64,000 nucleotides of DNA from Rhodococcus sp. WMMA185 (GTDB lineage Bacteria; Actinomycetota; Actinomycetes; Mycobacteriales; Mycobacteriaceae), in contig NZ_CP017014.1 of the NCBI RefSeq assembly GCF_001767395.1, positions 3,923,012-3,987,011 on the forward strand. The letters are read 5' to 3'. The stretch's first letter is position 1, and every line of letters begins with the position of its first letter. The translations under genes and the position numbers were made by a program. This document shows, piece after piece, positions 18,920 through 29,994 of the stretch. The notes below the pieces were generated by a model. The model searched no databases, had not been told where the DNA came from, and saw only the letters and a program-made list of their open reading frames with translations.

Positions 18920-19005
18920 TGGTGGGCGAAGGGGGACTTGAACCCCCACGTCCCGAAGGACACTGGCACCTGAAGCCAGCGCGTCTGCCATTCCGCCACT
19001 CGCCC
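18920..19005 (-). tRNA. tRNA-Leu (anticodon CAG)
   Basis: 86-nt type II tRNA. The acceptor GGGCGAG pairs with TTCGCCC, then discriminator A and an encoded CCA. The anticodon stem CTGGC/GCCAG encloses TTCAGGT. The long variable arm GTGTCCTTCGGGACG and the T arm GGGGGTTCAAGTCCCCC are present. Confidence 0.95.
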
Positions 19006-19296
19006 GAGCGACGCGAGAACATTATCACGGGATCCCTGGCAATTGCGATTCGCACAGCTCAGGACACAAAAAGGCCACGACAGTACTCGTCCGCCAGAGG
19101 ACCGATATCATGCTGTTGCGCGGACGGGTGTCGTGATTGGTTGCACTGACAGTACCGTGGGGTTCACGCACGGCGGTGTCACGACACGTAAGTGTCGCAG
19201 CCTGGAGCCGTCCGATATATAAACATGTCTCCGACAAATACAACACAGCGACACCCGGCGTATGGCGCCGCGGCACTGGAAGGAGGTTCCGATCCG

Positions 19297-20715
19297 ATGG
19301 GAATTGTTCAACGCTTCGAACGGAAGCTCCAAGGCGCCATCGGCGACGCATTTGCCCGGGTCTTCGGCGGCGGGGTTGTGCCCCACGAGGTGGAAGCCGC
19401 GTTGCAGCAGGAAGCGTCCGACCGGATTCAGCAGTTGGAGGGCGGCCATCTCCTCGCACCCAACAGCTACGTCATCACGATCAACAACTCGGACCACGAG
19501 GCCCTCGCCGCTGATGCGGAATTGACGGTCAAGGCCTTCGCTCGTCACCTCGAAGACTTCATCCGCGAGCAGGGCTGGCAGACGTACGGTCCCATCGTCG
19601 TCGCGTTCGAACCATCGTCTTCACTGCACACGGGGCAGTTCCGCGCCCGGGGTTCGGTAGATCCCGACGCAGGTCGCCCCAGTTCCACAACGTCGGGGCG
19701 ACCCGAACCGCCACGTGGCCGCGTAGCGCGACCACAGGCACAATCAGTACCCGTCACGTCGAACCCAGGAGCTGGCCCCATGACGCAGAATTCAGGCTAC
19801 GACCCAAGCCGCGACCCGGCGCGCAACCGCAAGCCGGACCCACAAGACGCGCGGAACGGTCACGCCCACCCAGGTCAGGACCAGCGGTACCCGCAGGGCT
19901 ACCAGAACGGCTATGACCGCGGCCAATACCCGCCGGAGGGTGCGTACCCACAAGAACAGGCATATGGCCAGGCATACGACCAGGGCCCGCCTTCTCGGGG
20001 TTACGAGCAACCTGCGTATGGGCAACCCGGCTACGACCAGCAGGGCGGCTACGACCAGCAGGGCGGCTACGACCAACAGGGCGGCTACGACCAACAGGGT
20101 GGATACGACCAGCAGTCCTACGCCGACTACGACCAGCAGGGTGGATACGACCAGGGCGGCTACGCCGACTACGACCAACAAGCCCCCGCCCGTTACCCGG
20201 ATGGCTCCTACGCCGACAGCGGCTACCAACAGCCGCAGAATTACGACCAGGGATATGACGGCGGCAGCTATCAACAGGGCGGCTACGACCAGCAGTCCTA
20301 CGCCGACTACGACCAGCAGGGTGGCTACCAGCAGCAGGGTGGCTACCAGCAGTCCTACGCCGACTACGACCAGCAGGGTGGATACGACCAGGGCGGCTAC
20401 CAGCAGCCGTATCCGGCTTCCGGCCAGACGTTCACCGCGACGTTGCAGCTCGAGGACGGTAGCGGTCGACACTTCCAGCTGAGAGAAGGCAACAACGTCA
20501 TCGGACGCGGCCAGGAAGCACAATTTCGCCTCCCGGACACCGGCGTGTCACGTCGCCACATCGACATTCGCTGGGACGGTCGGGTCGCCATGCTTTCCGA
20601 CCTCGGCTCCACCAACGGAACCACGGTCAACGGTGCACCCGTTCAGGACTGGCAACTCGCCGACGGAGACATCATCCGCGCAGGTCACTCAGAGATCCTC
20701 GTCCGAATCCTCTAA
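19297..20715 (+). CDS. fhaA: FHA-domain protein FhaA
   Basis: 472 residues from ATG at 19297, preceded by AAGGAGGT nine bases upstream. Residues about 1-115 are the DUF3662 domain (MGIVQRFERKLQ start). Residues about 165-375 are a Tyr/Gln/Gly/Asp-rich disordered region dominated by YDQQGG units. Residues about 385-472 are a C-terminal FHA domain with GRG, SRRH and GSTNGT motifs that bind phosphothreonine. In mycobacteria FhaA interacts with phosphorylated partners, including the MurJ-like protein, and restrains peptidoglycan synthesis near septum and poles. It heads the fhaA-fhaB-pstP-rodA-pbpA-pknA-pknB cluster and is separated from fhaB by 247 bp. The low-complexity region looks expanded and may be a phase-separating or scaffold segment. 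Confidence 0.95.
   Translation: MGIVQRFERKLQGAIGDAFARVFGGGVVPHEVEAALQQEASDRIQQLEGGHLLAPNSYVITINNSDHEALAADAELTVKAFARHLEDFIREQGWQTYGPIVVAFEPSSSLHTGQFRARGSVDPDAGRPSSTTSGRPEPPRGRVARPQAQSVPVTSNPGAGPMTQNSGYDPSRDPARNRKPDPQDARNGHAHPGQDQRYPQGYQNGYDRGQYPPEGAYPQEQAYGQAYDQGPPSRGYEQPAYGQPGYDQQGGYDQQGGYDQQGGYDQQGGYDQQSYADYDQQGGYDQGGYADYDQQAPARYPDGSYADSGYQQPQNYDQGYDGGSYQQGGYDQQSYADYDQQGGYQQQGGYQQSYADYDQQGGYDQGGYQQPYPASGQTFTATLQLEDGSGRHFQLREGNNVIGRGQEAQFRLPDTGVSRRHIDIRWDGRVAMLSDLGSTNGTTVNGAPVQDWQLADGDIIRAGHSEILVRIL
20035..20400 (+). repeat. YDQQGG tandem repeats in fhaA
   Basis: 18-bp units encoding GGYDQQ, four to five head to tail from about 20041, then interspersed with YADYDQQ variants to about 20400. 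Near-identical DNA (TACGACCAGCAGGGCGGC) suggests recent expansion by slippage or recombination. Confidence 0.85.
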
Positions 20716-20962
20716 GACGAACCGGTGAAGCGTCCGCTCGAAACCGTTCCACGGACCTTCCCGGCCGAGACACAACTGAGACAGCTTCGATACTCGGCCG
20801 ACATCACGTCGGATACTGATTCGGCCGTAACACGGTGCGGACTCCGTGTCGTTGTGGGCTGCCCGTATCCTGATCGCAGGGTACGGGTTGCCCCTATGAT
20901 GCTGCCAGAAATAGAGCCGGAAACCTCGGGTGTTCCGGCCATGAATGAAGGAGGTGGACTGC

Positions 20963-21427
20963 GTGCAGGGTTTGATTCTGCAACTCACGCGAGCAGGCTT
21001 CCTGCTTCTGCTGTGGCTCTTCGTCTGGGCCGTCTTGCGCACATTGCGTGGCGACATCTACGCCGGCTCCGGCGTACGGGTTCCGGCTCGGTACTCCCGC
21101 AGCGGCAGCGTCTTGCCGTCTCTGGGTAGGACGAAATCCGCGAAATACCTGGTGGTCACGCAGGGAGGCCTGGCTGGCACACGCATCACATTGGGCACGC
21201 AGCCGGTCCTCATCGGCCGCGCCGACGACTCCACCCTCGTCCTCACTGACGACTACGCTTCCACCCGCCATGCTCGGCTCTCCCCACGAGGCGCCGACTG
21301 GTATGTCGAAGACCTCGGCTCGACCAACGGCACCTACCTGGATCGGGCCAAAGTCACAACATCTGTCCGCGTGCCGCTCGGTACTCCCGTACGCGTCGGC
21401 AAAACGGTAATCGAGTTGCGCCCGTGA
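20963..21427 (+). CDS. fhaB: FHA-domain protein FhaB (FipA)
   Basis: 154 residues from GTG at 20963, with GGAGG eight bases upstream; an ATG six codons earlier would put the ribosome-binding site inside the gene. An N-terminal transmembrane helix (AGFLLLLWLFVWAVLRTL) is followed by a linker and a C-terminal FHA domain with IGRADDS, STRHA and GSTNGTYLD. In mycobacteria FhaB links PknA/PknB signalling with FtsZ and FtsQ and supports division under oxidative stress. It overlaps pstP by four bases. Confidence 0.95.
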   Translation: MQGLILQLTRAGFLLLLWLFVWAVLRTLRGDIYAGSGVRVPARYSRSGSVLPSLGRTKSAKYLVVTQGGLAGTRITLGTQPVLIGRADDSTLVLTDDYASTRHARLSPRGADWYVEDLGSTNGTYLDRAKVTTSVRVPLGTPVRVGKTVIELRP

Positions 21428-22920
21428 CCCTGGTACTCCGCTATGCCGCTCGCAGCGACCGCGGCCTCGTTCGATCCAACAACGAAGATTCCGTTTACGC
21501 AGGTGCTCGTCTCCTTGCACTCGCGGACGGCATGGGCGGTCATGCTGCCGGTGAAGTCGCATCACAATTGATGATCGCCGCACTGGCACATCTCGACGAC
21601 GACGAACCCGGTGAAGACCTCCTGGGCAAGTTGGAGGCTGCCACCCGCGAAGGCAACGACTCCATCGCCGACCATGTCGAGGAAGATCCCGAACTCGACG
21701 GGATGGGCACCACGCTCACAGCAATCCTGTTCTCCGGCAACAAACTCGGGCTAGTCCACATCGGTGACTCGCGCGCCTACCTCTTGCGCGACGACTCCCT
21801 CACTCAAATCACCCGGGACGATACGTTCGTACAGTCCCTCGTCGACGAGGGACGGATCACGGCCGAGCAGGCGCACTCGCACCCTCAGCGCTCACTCATC
21901 ATGCGTGCCCTCACGGGCAACGAGATCGAGCCGACGCTGACGGTGCGGGAGGCACGCGCCGGGGATCGTTACCTTCTGTGCTCGGACGGACTGTCCGACG
22001 TGGTCAGCGACGAGACCATCGAGAACACCATGCGCGAGAGTTCTCAGGATGAGTGCGCCGATCGGCTGATCGAACTGGCCCTCCGCAGCGGCGGGCCGGA
22101 CAACGTCACGGTCGTCGTCGCCGATGTCATCGACCTCGACTACGGCGAGAGCAACCCCATCGTTGCTGGTGCCGCCTCTACAGACGACGAGGAGGACGCC
22201 CCTCCGCCGAACACTGCCGCCGGTCGTGCCGCCGCGATGCGCCCGCCGCGAGCCACCCCGAAGCGGGTGATCCCCCAGACCACGGAACCGGTGGCGAAGA
22301 AGCGCCATCGCATTTGGTGGGCCGCCTTCGCGGTCGGCCTGGTCGCGGTGATCGCCATCGCCGCCTACGTCGGACAGGCCCTGATACGCAACAACTACTA
22401 CGTCGGGGCCGACAACGAACGGGTCACCGTGCTGCGCGGGGTTCCCGGCTCAGTGTTGGGTTACTCGCTGCAGGAAGCGAATCTCCTCGGCTGTGTCAGC
22501 GATACAGGCGACCTGAGGTTGATGTCGCCCAACGAGACGGCGAGCGGTTGCACGATTCTCGAGGTCGATGACCTCCGGCCCTCCGCCCGCGAGCAGGTGC
22601 GGGCCGGGCTACCCTCGGGCAACCTCGAGGACGCCCGCAACCAAATGGCGCGGCTCGCCCTGAACGATCTGCTTCCGGTCTGCGAGCCGGAATCGTCCGA
22701 CCTGACCCCGACGACCCCGGCTCCCACGCCCACCCCGGAGACAACGCCTCCGCCGGCGCCAGAGGCCCCGGCCCAGGTGCCACCGGTAGCTGGGCTGGAG
22801 ATCCCGGCTCCTACGCAGGAGATCCCGGCTCCTACGCAGGAGATTCCGTCGCCGCCCACTGACTCGGCAGTGCCTCCCATCGTCCAGATCCCCGGTCAGA
22901 ACTGCAGGACGGCCAACTGA
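21424..22920 (+). CDS. pstP: Ser/Thr protein phosphatase PstP (PP2C)
   Basis: 498 residues. GTG at 21424 overlaps the fhaB stop (GTGA). The PP2C domain (1-about 240) has the metal-binding motifs [10 protein letters not shown] (D35), [16 protein letters not shown] and GPDNVT. One transmembrane helix follows (about 298-320, [19 protein letters not shown]), then an extracellular part with two short Cys-containing blocks and a Pro/Thr tail that carries tandem EIPAPTQ units. It dephosphorylates PknA, PknB and their substrates such as division and elongation proteins. The next gene, rodA, overlaps by one base. Confidence 0.96.
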   Translation: MTLVLRYAARSDRGLVRSNNEDSVYAGARLLALADGMGGHAAGEVASQLMIAALAHLDDDEPGEDLLGKLEAATREGNDSIADHVEEDPELDGMGTTLTAILFSGNKLGLVHIGDSRAYLLRDDSLTQITRDDTFVQSLVDEGRITAEQAHSHPQRSLIMRALTGNEIEPTLTVREARAGDRYLLCSDGLSDVVSDETIENTMRESSQDECADRLIELALRSGGPDNVTVVVADVIDLDYGESNPIVAGAASTDDEEDAPPPNTAAGRAAAMRPPRATPKRVIPQTTEPVAKKRHRIWWAAFAVGLVAVIAIAAYVGQALIRNNYYVGADNERVTVLRGVPGSVLGYSLQEANLLGCVSDTGDLRLMSPNETASGCTILEVDDLRPSAREQVRAGLPSGNLEDARNQMARLALNDLLPVCEPESSDLTPTTPAPTPTPETTPPPAPEAPAQVPPVAGLEIPAPTQEIPAPTQEIPSPPTDSAVPPIVQIPGQNCRTAN

Positions 22921-24374
22921 TGTCAGTTGCCAGTCCATCACCGGGAGCGCAGTTTCCCAGTCCGCCTGGCGGGTTCGCACCTGCTCCCGACCAACCGACC
23001 CGGCGCAATACCGAGCTGCTTCTGATCGGTTTCGCGATCCTGATCACGACGATTTCGCTGGTGCTGGTCGAGGCCAGCCAGGAGCAGATCCTGGGCTGGG
23101 ATCTCGCCAAGTACGCCGCCGCCTACACTGCGCTGTTCCTGATCGCGCATCTTGCAGTGCGCCGGTTCGCACCGTTCGCCGACCCACTGATCCTGCCGAT
23201 CGTCGCACTACTCAACGGGCTGGGTCTGGTGCTGATCCACCGGCTCGATCTCGCCGACGAACAGTCCGCCACGTATTTCGGGCTTCCCATCCCGTCTCCG
23301 GACGCTAACCAGCAGGTTCTGTGGACCACACTGGCCATCGCGGGGTTCGTGGCCGTTCTCGTCCTCTTGAACGACTACCGCCTCCTGGCTCGCTACAGCT
23401 ACACACTGGGTCTCGCCGGGCTGGTCCTCCTTGCGATCCCCGCGTTCCTGCCGGCGCGATTCTCCGAAGTCAACGGGGCAAAGATCTGGATCCGGCTCCC
23501 CGGGTTCAGCATTCAGCCCGGCGAGTTCGCGAAGATCCTGCTGATCATCTTCTTCGCTTCGATCCTCGTCGCGAAACGAGACCTGTTCACCACGGCCGGC
23601 AAGCATGTCTTCGGCATCGATCTGCCCCGAGCCCGTGACCTGGGCCCGATCATCGTCGCCTGGATGGTGTCGGTGGGCGTGCTCGTGGTGGAAAAAGAGC
23701 TCGGAACGTCGCTGTTGCTGTTCAGCACCGTGCTCGTGATGCTCTACATCGCCACCGAACGTGTCGGATGGTTACTGATCGGCGTCGGACTGCTGGCGAT
23801 CGGGTTCTTCTTCGCCTATCAAATGTTCGGTCACGTCCGCGTTCGTGTCAGCACCTGGCTGGACCCGTTGGCCGACTACAACGACACCGGCTACCAGATC
23901 TCGCAGTCGCTGTTCGGCCTCGCCACCGGCGGGGTCGCCGGCACAGGACTCGGCGGCGGCAGGCCCTCCCAGGTGCCGTTCGCGAAGACCGACTTCATCG
24001 TTGCCACAATCGGCGAGGAACTCGGACTGATCGGTCTCACCGCCGTACTGATGCTCTTCTTGGTACTGGTCATCCGCGGGTTGCGCACCGCGTTGGCCGT
24101 GCGAGACAGTTTCGGCAAACTCCTCGCGGCGGGACTGTCGTTCACCATCGCCGTCCAGGTGTTCGTGGTGGTCGGCGGCGTCACCAAATTGATCCCGCTC
24201 ACCGGCCTGACCACGCCGTTCATGTCGTACGGTGGGTCGTCCCTGCTCGCCAACTACCTGCTGCTCGCAATCTTGATCAAGATCTCGGACGCCGCACGTG
24301 AGCCCGCCGTTCCGAAGAAGAAGGGTCCCACGCCCATCGCCGAGGCCCAGACCGAGATGATGCCTCGCTCATGA
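22920..24374 (+). CDS. rodA: RodA/FtsW-family peptidoglycan glycosyltransferase
   Basis: 484 residues, about twelve transmembrane helices. ATG at 22920 shares a base with the pstP stop (TGATG). SEDS-family signatures are visible: [13 protein letters not shown], a large periplasmic loop ([19 protein letters not shown]), ATIGEELGL and the C-terminal SYGGSSL. It polymerises lipid II into glycan strands with its partner transpeptidase PbpA, encoded next with an ATGA overlap. The adjacent pknA/pknB are its likely regulators. Assignment to RodA rather than FtsW follows from this neighbourhood. Confidence 0.95.
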   Translation: MSVASPSPGAQFPSPPGGFAPAPDQPTRRNTELLLIGFAILITTISLVLVEASQEQILGWDLAKYAAAYTALFLIAHLAVRRFAPFADPLILPIVALLNGLGLVLIHRLDLADEQSATYFGLPIPSPDANQQVLWTTLAIAGFVAVLVLLNDYRLLARYSYTLGLAGLVLLAIPAFLPARFSEVNGAKIWIRLPGFSIQPGEFAKILLIIFFASILVAKRDLFTTAGKHVFGIDLPRARDLGPIIVAWMVSVGVLVVEKELGTSLLLFSTVLVMLYIATERVGWLLIGVGLLAIGFFFAYQMFGHVRVRVSTWLDPLADYNDTGYQISQSLFGLATGGVAGTGLGGGRPSQVPFAKTDFIVATIGEELGLIGLTAVLMLFLVLVIRGLRTALAVRDSFGKLLAAGLSFTIAVQVFVVVGGVTKLIPLTGLTTPFMSYGGSSLLANYLLLAILIKISDAAREPAVPKKKGPTPIAEAQTEMMPRS

Positions 24375-25858
24375 ACACACCTCTACGCCGCGTCGCCATC
24401 GCCGTCATGATGATGGTTGTTGCTCTGCTCGCCAACGCCACTTACGTCCAGGTGATCAAGGCCGACGACCTGCGAGCCGATCCGCGCAACTCCCGGGTGC
24501 TCCTCGACGAATACTCGCGTCAGCGGGGTCAGATCTCGGCGGATGGCGAGGTGCTGGCGGTGTCGGTTCCTACCACCGACCGCTACAAGTACCTACGCAC
24601 CTACCCCGCCGCCCAAGGAGCGCCCTCGAGTCCGCTCGCCAACGCCCCGGTCACCGGCTTCTATTCGATGCAATACGGCAGCACCGGGCTCGAGCGGGCC
24701 GAGGACCAAGTTCTCAACGGCTCCGACGGTCGCCTGTTCGGACGGCGATTCTTCGACCTCGTGGCGGGGCGCGACCCCCGTGGCGGCAACGTCGTGACTA
24801 CTCTCAATCCGGCCATGCAGCAGGTGGCCTACGACCAGTTGACGGCAAAGGGCTACACCGGTTCGGTCGTGGCTATCGACCCGAGCACCGGTCATATCCT
24901 GACGATGGTCAGTACCCCGAGCTACGACCCCAATTCACTCTCCGGCCACGACGGCACCGAGGTCACTCAGGCCTGGGAGCAGCTGAACGACGACCCGGAC
25001 AAGCCCCTCATCAACCGCGCGGTGTCACAGACCTACCCGCCGGGTTCCACTTTCAAGGTCGTGGTCACTGCGGCAGCGCTCGCCGCCGGAACCACCCCCG
25101 ACACCCAACTGACTGCGGCCCCCGAGATCACTCTTCCCGGCACATCGACCACCCTCGAGAACTACGCTGGCACACCCTGTGGCGACGCCCCCACCGCACC
25201 GTTGCGCGAGGCATTCGCACGGTCGTGCAACACGGCATTCGTCGAACTGGGTATCGAAACCGGGGCTGACGCCATCCGCGACCAAGCCAGCGCACTTGGC
25301 ATCGGCGGACCAATGTCCGGTGTTCCGTTCCCGGTGGCAGACAGCACAATCGGGACGATCCCGGATGATGCGGCACTCGGCCAGAGCAGCATCGGCCAGC
25401 GCGACGTCGCGCTCACTCCGCTGCAGAACGCGATGATCGCGGCGACAGTCGCGAACGGGGGAGTTCGGATGCAGCCACAGCTGGTGTCGAAGCTGCAGGC
25501 CCCCGACCTGTCCGATCTCGCCATCACCAACCCTGTGTCCGAAGGCCAAGCGATGTCTCCGGAGGTGGCAGATACCCTGACCGAACTGATGATCGGTTCC
25601 GAGAACGACACCAGCGGCGAAGGCAAGATCCCCGGCGTTCAGATCGCCTCCAAAACTGGCACTGCCGAACACGGGACCGATCCACAGAACACACCGCCAC
25701 ATGCCTGGTACATCGGATTCGCGCCCGCCGAGAACCCGACCGTGGCAATCGCGGTCATCGTCGAAGACGGCGGAGATCGTTCACTGGCGGCGACCGGAGG
25801 CTCGGTAGCCGCGCCCATCGGTCGTGCAGTCATTGCGGCGGGACTTCAGGGGGGCTGA
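24371..25858 (+). CDS. pbpA: Class B penicillin-binding protein PbpA (D,D-transpeptidase)
   Basis: 495 residues. One N-terminal transmembrane helix (residues 8-25) is followed by a dimerisation domain and a transpeptidase domain with all three active-site motifs: STFK (226-229), SCN (285-287) and KTG (428-430). It cross-links peptidoglycan made by RodA at the inner-membrane outer face. The start overlaps rodA by four bases and pknA starts two bases after its stop, so this is one tightly packed operon. In mycobacteria it localises to the septum and is a Ser/Thr kinase substrate. Confidence 0.96.
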   Translation: MNTPLRRVAIAVMMMVVALLANATYVQVIKADDLRADPRNSRVLLDEYSRQRGQISADGEVLAVSVPTTDRYKYLRTYPAAQGAPSSPLANAPVTGFYSMQYGSTGLERAEDQVLNGSDGRLFGRRFFDLVAGRDPRGGNVVTTLNPAMQQVAYDQLTAKGYTGSVVAIDPSTGHILTMVSTPSYDPNSLSGHDGTEVTQAWEQLNDDPDKPLINRAVSQTYPPGSTFKVVVTAAALAAGTTPDTQLTAAPEITLPGTSTTLENYAGTPCGDAPTAPLREAFARSCNTAFVELGIETGADAIRDQASALGIGGPMSGVPFPVADSTIGTIPDDAALGQSSIGQRDVALTPLQNAMIAATVANGGVRMQPQLVSKLQAPDLSDLAITNPVSEGQAMSPEVADTLTELMIGSENDTSGEGKIPGVQIASKTGTAEHGTDPQNTPPHAWYIGFAPAENPTVAIAVIVEDGGDRSLAATGGSVAAPIGRAVIAAGLQGG

Positions 25859-25860
25859 CC

Positions 25861-27312
25861 ATGGCACTGAACAACGGCTCTCTGATTGCCGACCGCTACC
25901 GGCTGATCCGTCTCATCGCTACCGGCGGAATGGGACAGGTCTGGGAAGCGAACGACAGTCGGCTCAATCGTCATGTCGCGGTGAAGGTACTGAAGTCCGA
26001 AATCTCTTCGGATCCAGAATTTCTCGAGCGCTTCCGCTCCGAGGCGCGTCTCACCGCACAGTTGAACCACTCCGGTATCGCCGGCGTCTACGACTACGGC
26101 GAGGTAAGCGACAGCACCGGCGAGTCCACCGCATACCTGGTGATGGAACTTGTCAACGGTGAACCGCTGAACGCAGTCCTCGCGCGGGTGGGCCGACTGA
26201 CCATTCCGCACGCCCTGGACATGCTCGAGCAGACCGGACGGGCGCTGCAGGTGGCGCACGACGCCGGCGTGGTGCACCGCGACGTGAAGCCGGGCAACAT
26301 CTTGATCACCCCCACCGGTCAGGTGAAGATCACGGATTTCGGCATCGCCAAGGCTGTGGAAAGCTCTCCCATCACCCGCACCGGAATGGTGATGGGCACT
26401 GCCCAGTACATCGCCCCGGAGCAGGCGCTCGGACAGGATGCGACCTCTGCCAGCGATGTCTACTCACTCGGGATCGTCGGATACGAAGCGCTGTCAGGGC
26501 ATCGCCCATTTCTCGGTGACGGCGCGATCACCGTCGCGATGAAGCACGTGCAGGAGACTCCGGCGCCGCTGCCGAGCGACCTGCCGCCGAACATCCGCGA
26601 ACTGATCGATATCACCATCGCGAAGGATCCGGCGGTGCGCTATTCGAGTGGCGGCGACTTCGCCGAGGCCGTCGCTGCGGTCCGGGCCGGGCGACGCCCA
26701 CCACCACCCGGCAGAAAGAATGGGGCGTCCCGGGTACTGCCTCCACCGGTGGCGGGGCCCACTCAGGTGACACCGACGGCAGGGCCGTCCCAGATGACGC
26801 CGACGGCAGGGCCGACTCAGGCCGTGTACGCGGGTCAAGGCGCTGCTCAGGCAGCACCCGAAGACTCTGACGAAAAGAATGACAACGCACGGGGCGGCTT
26901 GACCAGTAGCCAGATGGCTGTCGCCTGGGGTGCAGGGGGGCTGATCCTGTTGGCAGCAATCATCGGCGTTGCACTCGTCCTGTTCGACCAGGGTGGTACG
27001 AATGTTCCGACGACGCCTTCCGTGACGTCGCCACTTCGGACGATCACGACGACGCCGCCGCCGACCACCACCACGTTCGAGCAGACACCGACGACGATCA
27101 TCGTGCCGCCACCGGTCGTCGAAGTGCCGCCGACGACGATCGAGCCGCCACCCGTGACAACGACCACCGAGCCGCCACCCGTGACAACGACCACCGAGCC
27201 GCCGCCCACGACGACCACTACAGAGCCGCCCACGACGACGACCACCGAGCCGCCCACGACGACGACCACGTCGGAGGAAACCGAAGCTCCGATCCCACAA
27301 GGACAGCCATGA
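25861..27312 (+). CDS. pknA: Ser/Thr protein kinase PknA
   Basis: 483 residues. The kinase domain (about 12-280) has a Gly-rich loop (20-26), K42, HRDVKPGN with D141, DFG at 159-161 and activation-loop threonines T172 and T174. It is followed by a juxtamembrane Pro-rich linker with three repeated GPTQ/GPSQ units, a transmembrane helix (about 351-374) and a Thr/Pro-rich exterior tail with repeated TTTTEPP units. There is no PASTA domain, as in mycobacterial PknA. It phosphorylates cell-shape and division proteins with PknB. The stop overlaps the pknB start (ATGA). Confidence 0.96.
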   Translation: MALNNGSLIADRYRLIRLIATGGMGQVWEANDSRLNRHVAVKVLKSEISSDPEFLERFRSEARLTAQLNHSGIAGVYDYGEVSDSTGESTAYLVMELVNGEPLNAVLARVGRLTIPHALDMLEQTGRALQVAHDAGVVHRDVKPGNILITPTGQVKITDFGIAKAVESSPITRTGMVMGTAQYIAPEQALGQDATSASDVYSLGIVGYEALSGHRPFLGDGAITVAMKHVQETPAPLPSDLPPNIRELIDITIAKDPAVRYSSGGDFAEAVAAVRAGRRPPPPGRKNGASRVLPPPVAGPTQVTPTAGPSQMTPTAGPTQAVYAGQGAAQAAPEDSDEKNDNARGGLTSSQMAVAWGAGGLILLAAIIGVALVLFDQGGTNVPTTPSVTSPLRTITTTPPPTTTTFEQTPTTIIVPPPVVEVPPTTIEPPPVTTTTEPPPVTTTTEPPPTTTTTEPPTTTTTEPPTTTTTSEETEAPIPQGQP

Positions 27313-29210
27313 CCACACCGCACAACCTCTCCGCACGCTACGAGCTGGGTGAGATTCTCGGCTTCGGTGGCATGTCCGAGGTCCATCTCGCCCGCGATGT
27401 CCGGCTCAGCCGAGACGTGGCGATCAAGGTTTTGCGGGCCGACCTTGCCCGCGACCCCACGTTCTATCTGCGCTTCCGCCGCGAGGCACAGAACGCGGCA
27501 GCACTCAACCACCCCGCGATCGTGGCCGTCTACGACACCGGTGAAGCGGAGACCGACGCCGGACCACTGCCCTATATCGTGATGGAGTACGTCGAAGGCG
27601 AGACCCTTCGCGACATCGTTCGCAACGAGGGCCCGATGTCGCCGCAGCACGCGATGGAAGTCATCTCGGATGTGTGCGCGGCGCTCGACTTCAGCCACCG
27701 CAACGGCATCGTTCACCGCGACGTGAAGCCGGCCAACATCATGATCAACCGCGCGGGCGCGGTGAAGGTGATGGACTTCGGTATCGCGCGTGCAATCTCC
27801 GATGCGTCCAGCCCGATGACTCAGACTGCTGCCGTCATCGGCACTGCCCAGTATCTGTCGCCGGAACAGGCCCGCGGCGAACAGGTGGACGCCCGATCCG
27901 ATGTGTACTCGCTCGGGTGTGTGCTCTTCGAAATCCTCACCGGCCAGCCCCCGTTCAAGGGTGACTCACCGGTCGCGGTGGCCTATCAGCACGTGCGGGA
28001 AGATCCGGAGATACCGTCCGACATCAACCCGGATATTCCGCGCGAGCTCGACTCCGTGATCCTCAAGGCAATGAGTAAGAACCCTGCCAACCGCTACCAG
28101 ACTGCCGCCGACATGCGCAGCGACCTGGTCCGGGTGCTGGCCGGTCGACGGCCCAGCGCGCCCGTGGTCGACAAGAACCCCAACGACTGGGACGACCGCC
28201 CCACCGGCCTCATCAAGCCTCAGCTGCTTCCCCCCGATCCGCCAGAGGACGAAACGGATGAGCATCCGGATCGACGGCGAAATCCGATCCTGCTGGCACT
28301 GATGGCGCTGGGCGCACTCATCGTCATCGGCATCGTCACGGCGTTTCTGTGGACTGCCTTGGGATTGGGGTCCGGCGACCAGGTGACCCTGCCGGATGTC
28401 ACCAATCAGAGCGCCGACGCCGCCACCGCCACACTGCAGAACGAAGGGTTTCAAGTGACCCGGCAGCAGAGGCCGGATAACGTCGTGGCGGCAGGCAACG
28501 TCATCAGTACCCGGCCCCTCGGAGGTGTCGAGGTAGAGCGGGGAAGCACCGTCACCCTCGAGGTGTCCTCGGGCCCCGAGCAGGTGACGATTCCCCGGCT
28601 GGCCGGACTGAACCAGCAGGAAGCACAGCAGGAGCTGAACGCCGTCGGTCTGCGGCTCGACAGCTCGATCGAACGCGCACCGTCGGACGAGGCCGACATC
28701 GACAAGGTGATCGAACAACGGCCGTCGTCGGGTTCGAGCATCGCGCTCGACTCCGAGGTCGCGATCACCCTCGGGAGCGGCCCCGAGCAGGTCCGCGTTC
28801 CTGATGTCACCGGTCAGACGGTGGAGGTCGCCCAAGCCAACATCGAGGGTGCCGGCTTCGAGGTGACGATCGAGCAAGTCGACTCCGGCCTCGACGAGGG
28901 TCTGGTGGTCTCCACCGACCCAGCGGGAGGGTCGACGGCCGCAGAGGGCGACACCATTACGATCATGGTCTCGAACGGCAACAACATCGAGATGCCCGAC
29001 CTGACCGGGAAAACGGTGTCACAGGCACTCACAGCGTTGCGAAGTGCCGGGTGGACCGGGTCTTCGAATTCGTTGAATCAGTCCCAGACCGCCACGCTCG
29101 ATCCCGAGGAGGTCGGCAGGATCGTCAGTCAGCAACAGCCGCCTGGATCGGAAATCACCAAGACCAGCGTCATCTCGGTCAGAGTCGGAACACTGGGCAT
29201 CCCGAGGTAG
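27309..29210 (+). CDS. pknB: PASTA-domain Ser/Thr protein kinase PknB
   Basis: 633 residues. The kinase domain (11-about 275) has K40, HRDVKPAN with D138, DFG at 156-158 and T171/T173, which align with the autophosphorylation sites of mycobacterial PknB. The transmembrane helix is at about 330-352, followed by four PASTA repeats (about 355-633) that bind muropeptides or lipid II outside. Each PASTA unit starts with a V/I-PxL/V-xG-type strand, for example [13 protein letters not shown]. It is the last gene of the cluster; the stop lies 12 bp from the convergent pabA/trpG gene. Confidence 0.97.
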   Translation: MTTPHNLSARYELGEILGFGGMSEVHLARDVRLSRDVAIKVLRADLARDPTFYLRFRREAQNAAALNHPAIVAVYDTGEAETDAGPLPYIVMEYVEGETLRDIVRNEGPMSPQHAMEVISDVCAALDFSHRNGIVHRDVKPANIMINRAGAVKVMDFGIARAISDASSPMTQTAAVIGTAQYLSPEQARGEQVDARSDVYSLGCVLFEILTGQPPFKGDSPVAVAYQHVREDPEIPSDINPDIPRELDSVILKAMSKNPANRYQTAADMRSDLVRVLAGRRPSAPVVDKNPNDWDDRPTGLIKPQLLPPDPPEDETDEHPDRRRNPILLALMALGALIVIGIVTAFLWTALGLGSGDQVTLPDVTNQSADAATATLQNEGFQVTRQQRPDNVVAAGNVISTRPLGGVEVERGSTVTLEVSSGPEQVTIPRLAGLNQQEAQQELNAVGLRLDSSIERAPSDEADIDKVIEQRPSSGSSIALDSEVAITLGSGPEQVRVPDVTGQTVEVAQANIEGAGFEVTIEQVDSGLDEGLVVSTDPAGGSTAAEGDTITIMVSNGNNIEMPDLTGKTVSQALTALRSAGWTGSSNSLNQSQTATLDPEEVGRIVSQQQPPGSEITKTSVISVRVGTLGIPR

Positions 29211-29222
29211 CTGCTTGCGCCG

Positions 29223-29876
29223 CTACCCGCCCAGTGCGTGCGCCGCCTCTGCCTCCAAGGTGTCGACGAGGCCCGCTGCCGGAGCATCGCCGCAGATCGC
29301 GAGCCAGTTCGCGAGCATTCGGTGGCCACCCTCTGTGAGCACGGACTCGGGATGGAACTGGACGCCGTGAATCGGAAGTTCGCGGTGCTGCATCCCCATG
29401 ACGATTCCACTGTCGGTGTGGGCCGTGACCTCGAGTTCATCCGGAATCGTGTCCTCGAGCACGGTCAGCGAGTGGTAGCGGGTTGCGGTGAACGGATCGG
29501 GCAGTCCCGCCAGCACACCGGCGTTGTCGTGGTGGACGACGCTGGTTTTGCCGTGGAGCAATTCGGGCGCACGGTCGACGGTCGCACCGAATGCGGCCCC
29601 GATCGCCTGATGTCCAAGGCACACTCCGAGCAGCGGTGTCTCCGCGTCGGCAGATGCCTTCACCAAGTCCATCGTCGCACCGGCTCGCTGCGGCGTGCCC
29701 GGTCCGGGGCTCAGCAGAATTCCGTCGAAATCGGCTGCTGCCGCGGCGATGGCAGCCGGCCCGGTGAGGTTCGGATCGTCGTTTCGCCAGACGACCACCC
29801 GAGTCCTCAACTGTCCGAGGTACTGGACCAGGTTGAACACGAAGCTGTCGTAATTGTCGACAACGAGAATCCTCAT
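29223..29876 (-). CDS. trpG: Anthranilate/aminodeoxychorismate synthase, glutamine amidotransferase component
   Basis: 217 residues from ATG at 29876 (MRILVVDNYDSFVFN); longer frames run through a tandem repeat. Class I glutaminase residues are present: C86 in GVCLGHQ, H175 and E177 in FHPESVL, and the oxyanion loop SPGPGTP. It supplies ammonia from glutamine to a chorismate-binding partner for tryptophan and/or folate synthesis. No partner gene is nearby, so trpG versus pabA cannot be decided; the same gene sits beside pknB in mycobacteria. A 31-bp triple repeat lies in its leader. Confidence 0.9.
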   Translation of the reverse strand: MRILVVDNYDSFVFNLVQYLGQLRTRVVVWRNDDPNLTGPAAIAAAAADFDGILLSPGPGTPQRAGATMDLVKASADAETPLLGVCLGHQAIGAAFGATVDRAPELLHGKTSVVHHDNAGVLAGLPDPFTATRYHSLTVLEDTIPDELEVTAHTDSGIVMGMQHRELPIHGVQFHPESVLTEGGHRMLANWLAICGDAPAAGLVDTLEAEAAHALGG

Positions 29877-29901
29877 GGGGCCAGGGTATTCTGTCGCGGC
29901 A

Positions 29902-29990
29902 GTGTCCCGTATGGCCGGGGACCCGCCGATACGTGTCCGGTGTGGCCGGGGACCCGCCGACCGGTGTCCCGTGTGGCCGGGGACCCGACT
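29902..29990. repeat. Three 31-bp tandem repeats upstream of trpG/pabA
   Basis: Units begin at 29902, 29933 and 29964 with a GTGTCC(C/G)GT(A/G)TGGCC core and a GGGGACCCG block; the last unit is cut short. They fill the 118-bp gap between trpG/pabA and the DUF881 gene and reach to about four bases from the latter's end. Confidence 0.9.
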
Positions 29991-29994
29991 CGAG

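Noticed and set aside
18795..19055. N-terminal extension of the AraC regulator
   Set aside because: The frame passes through the tRNA-Leu gene; the ATG at 18794 starts the recognisable domain.
29902..29990. CRISPR array
   Set aside because: Three head-to-tail 31-bp units with no unique spacers and no cas genes; simple tandem repeats.
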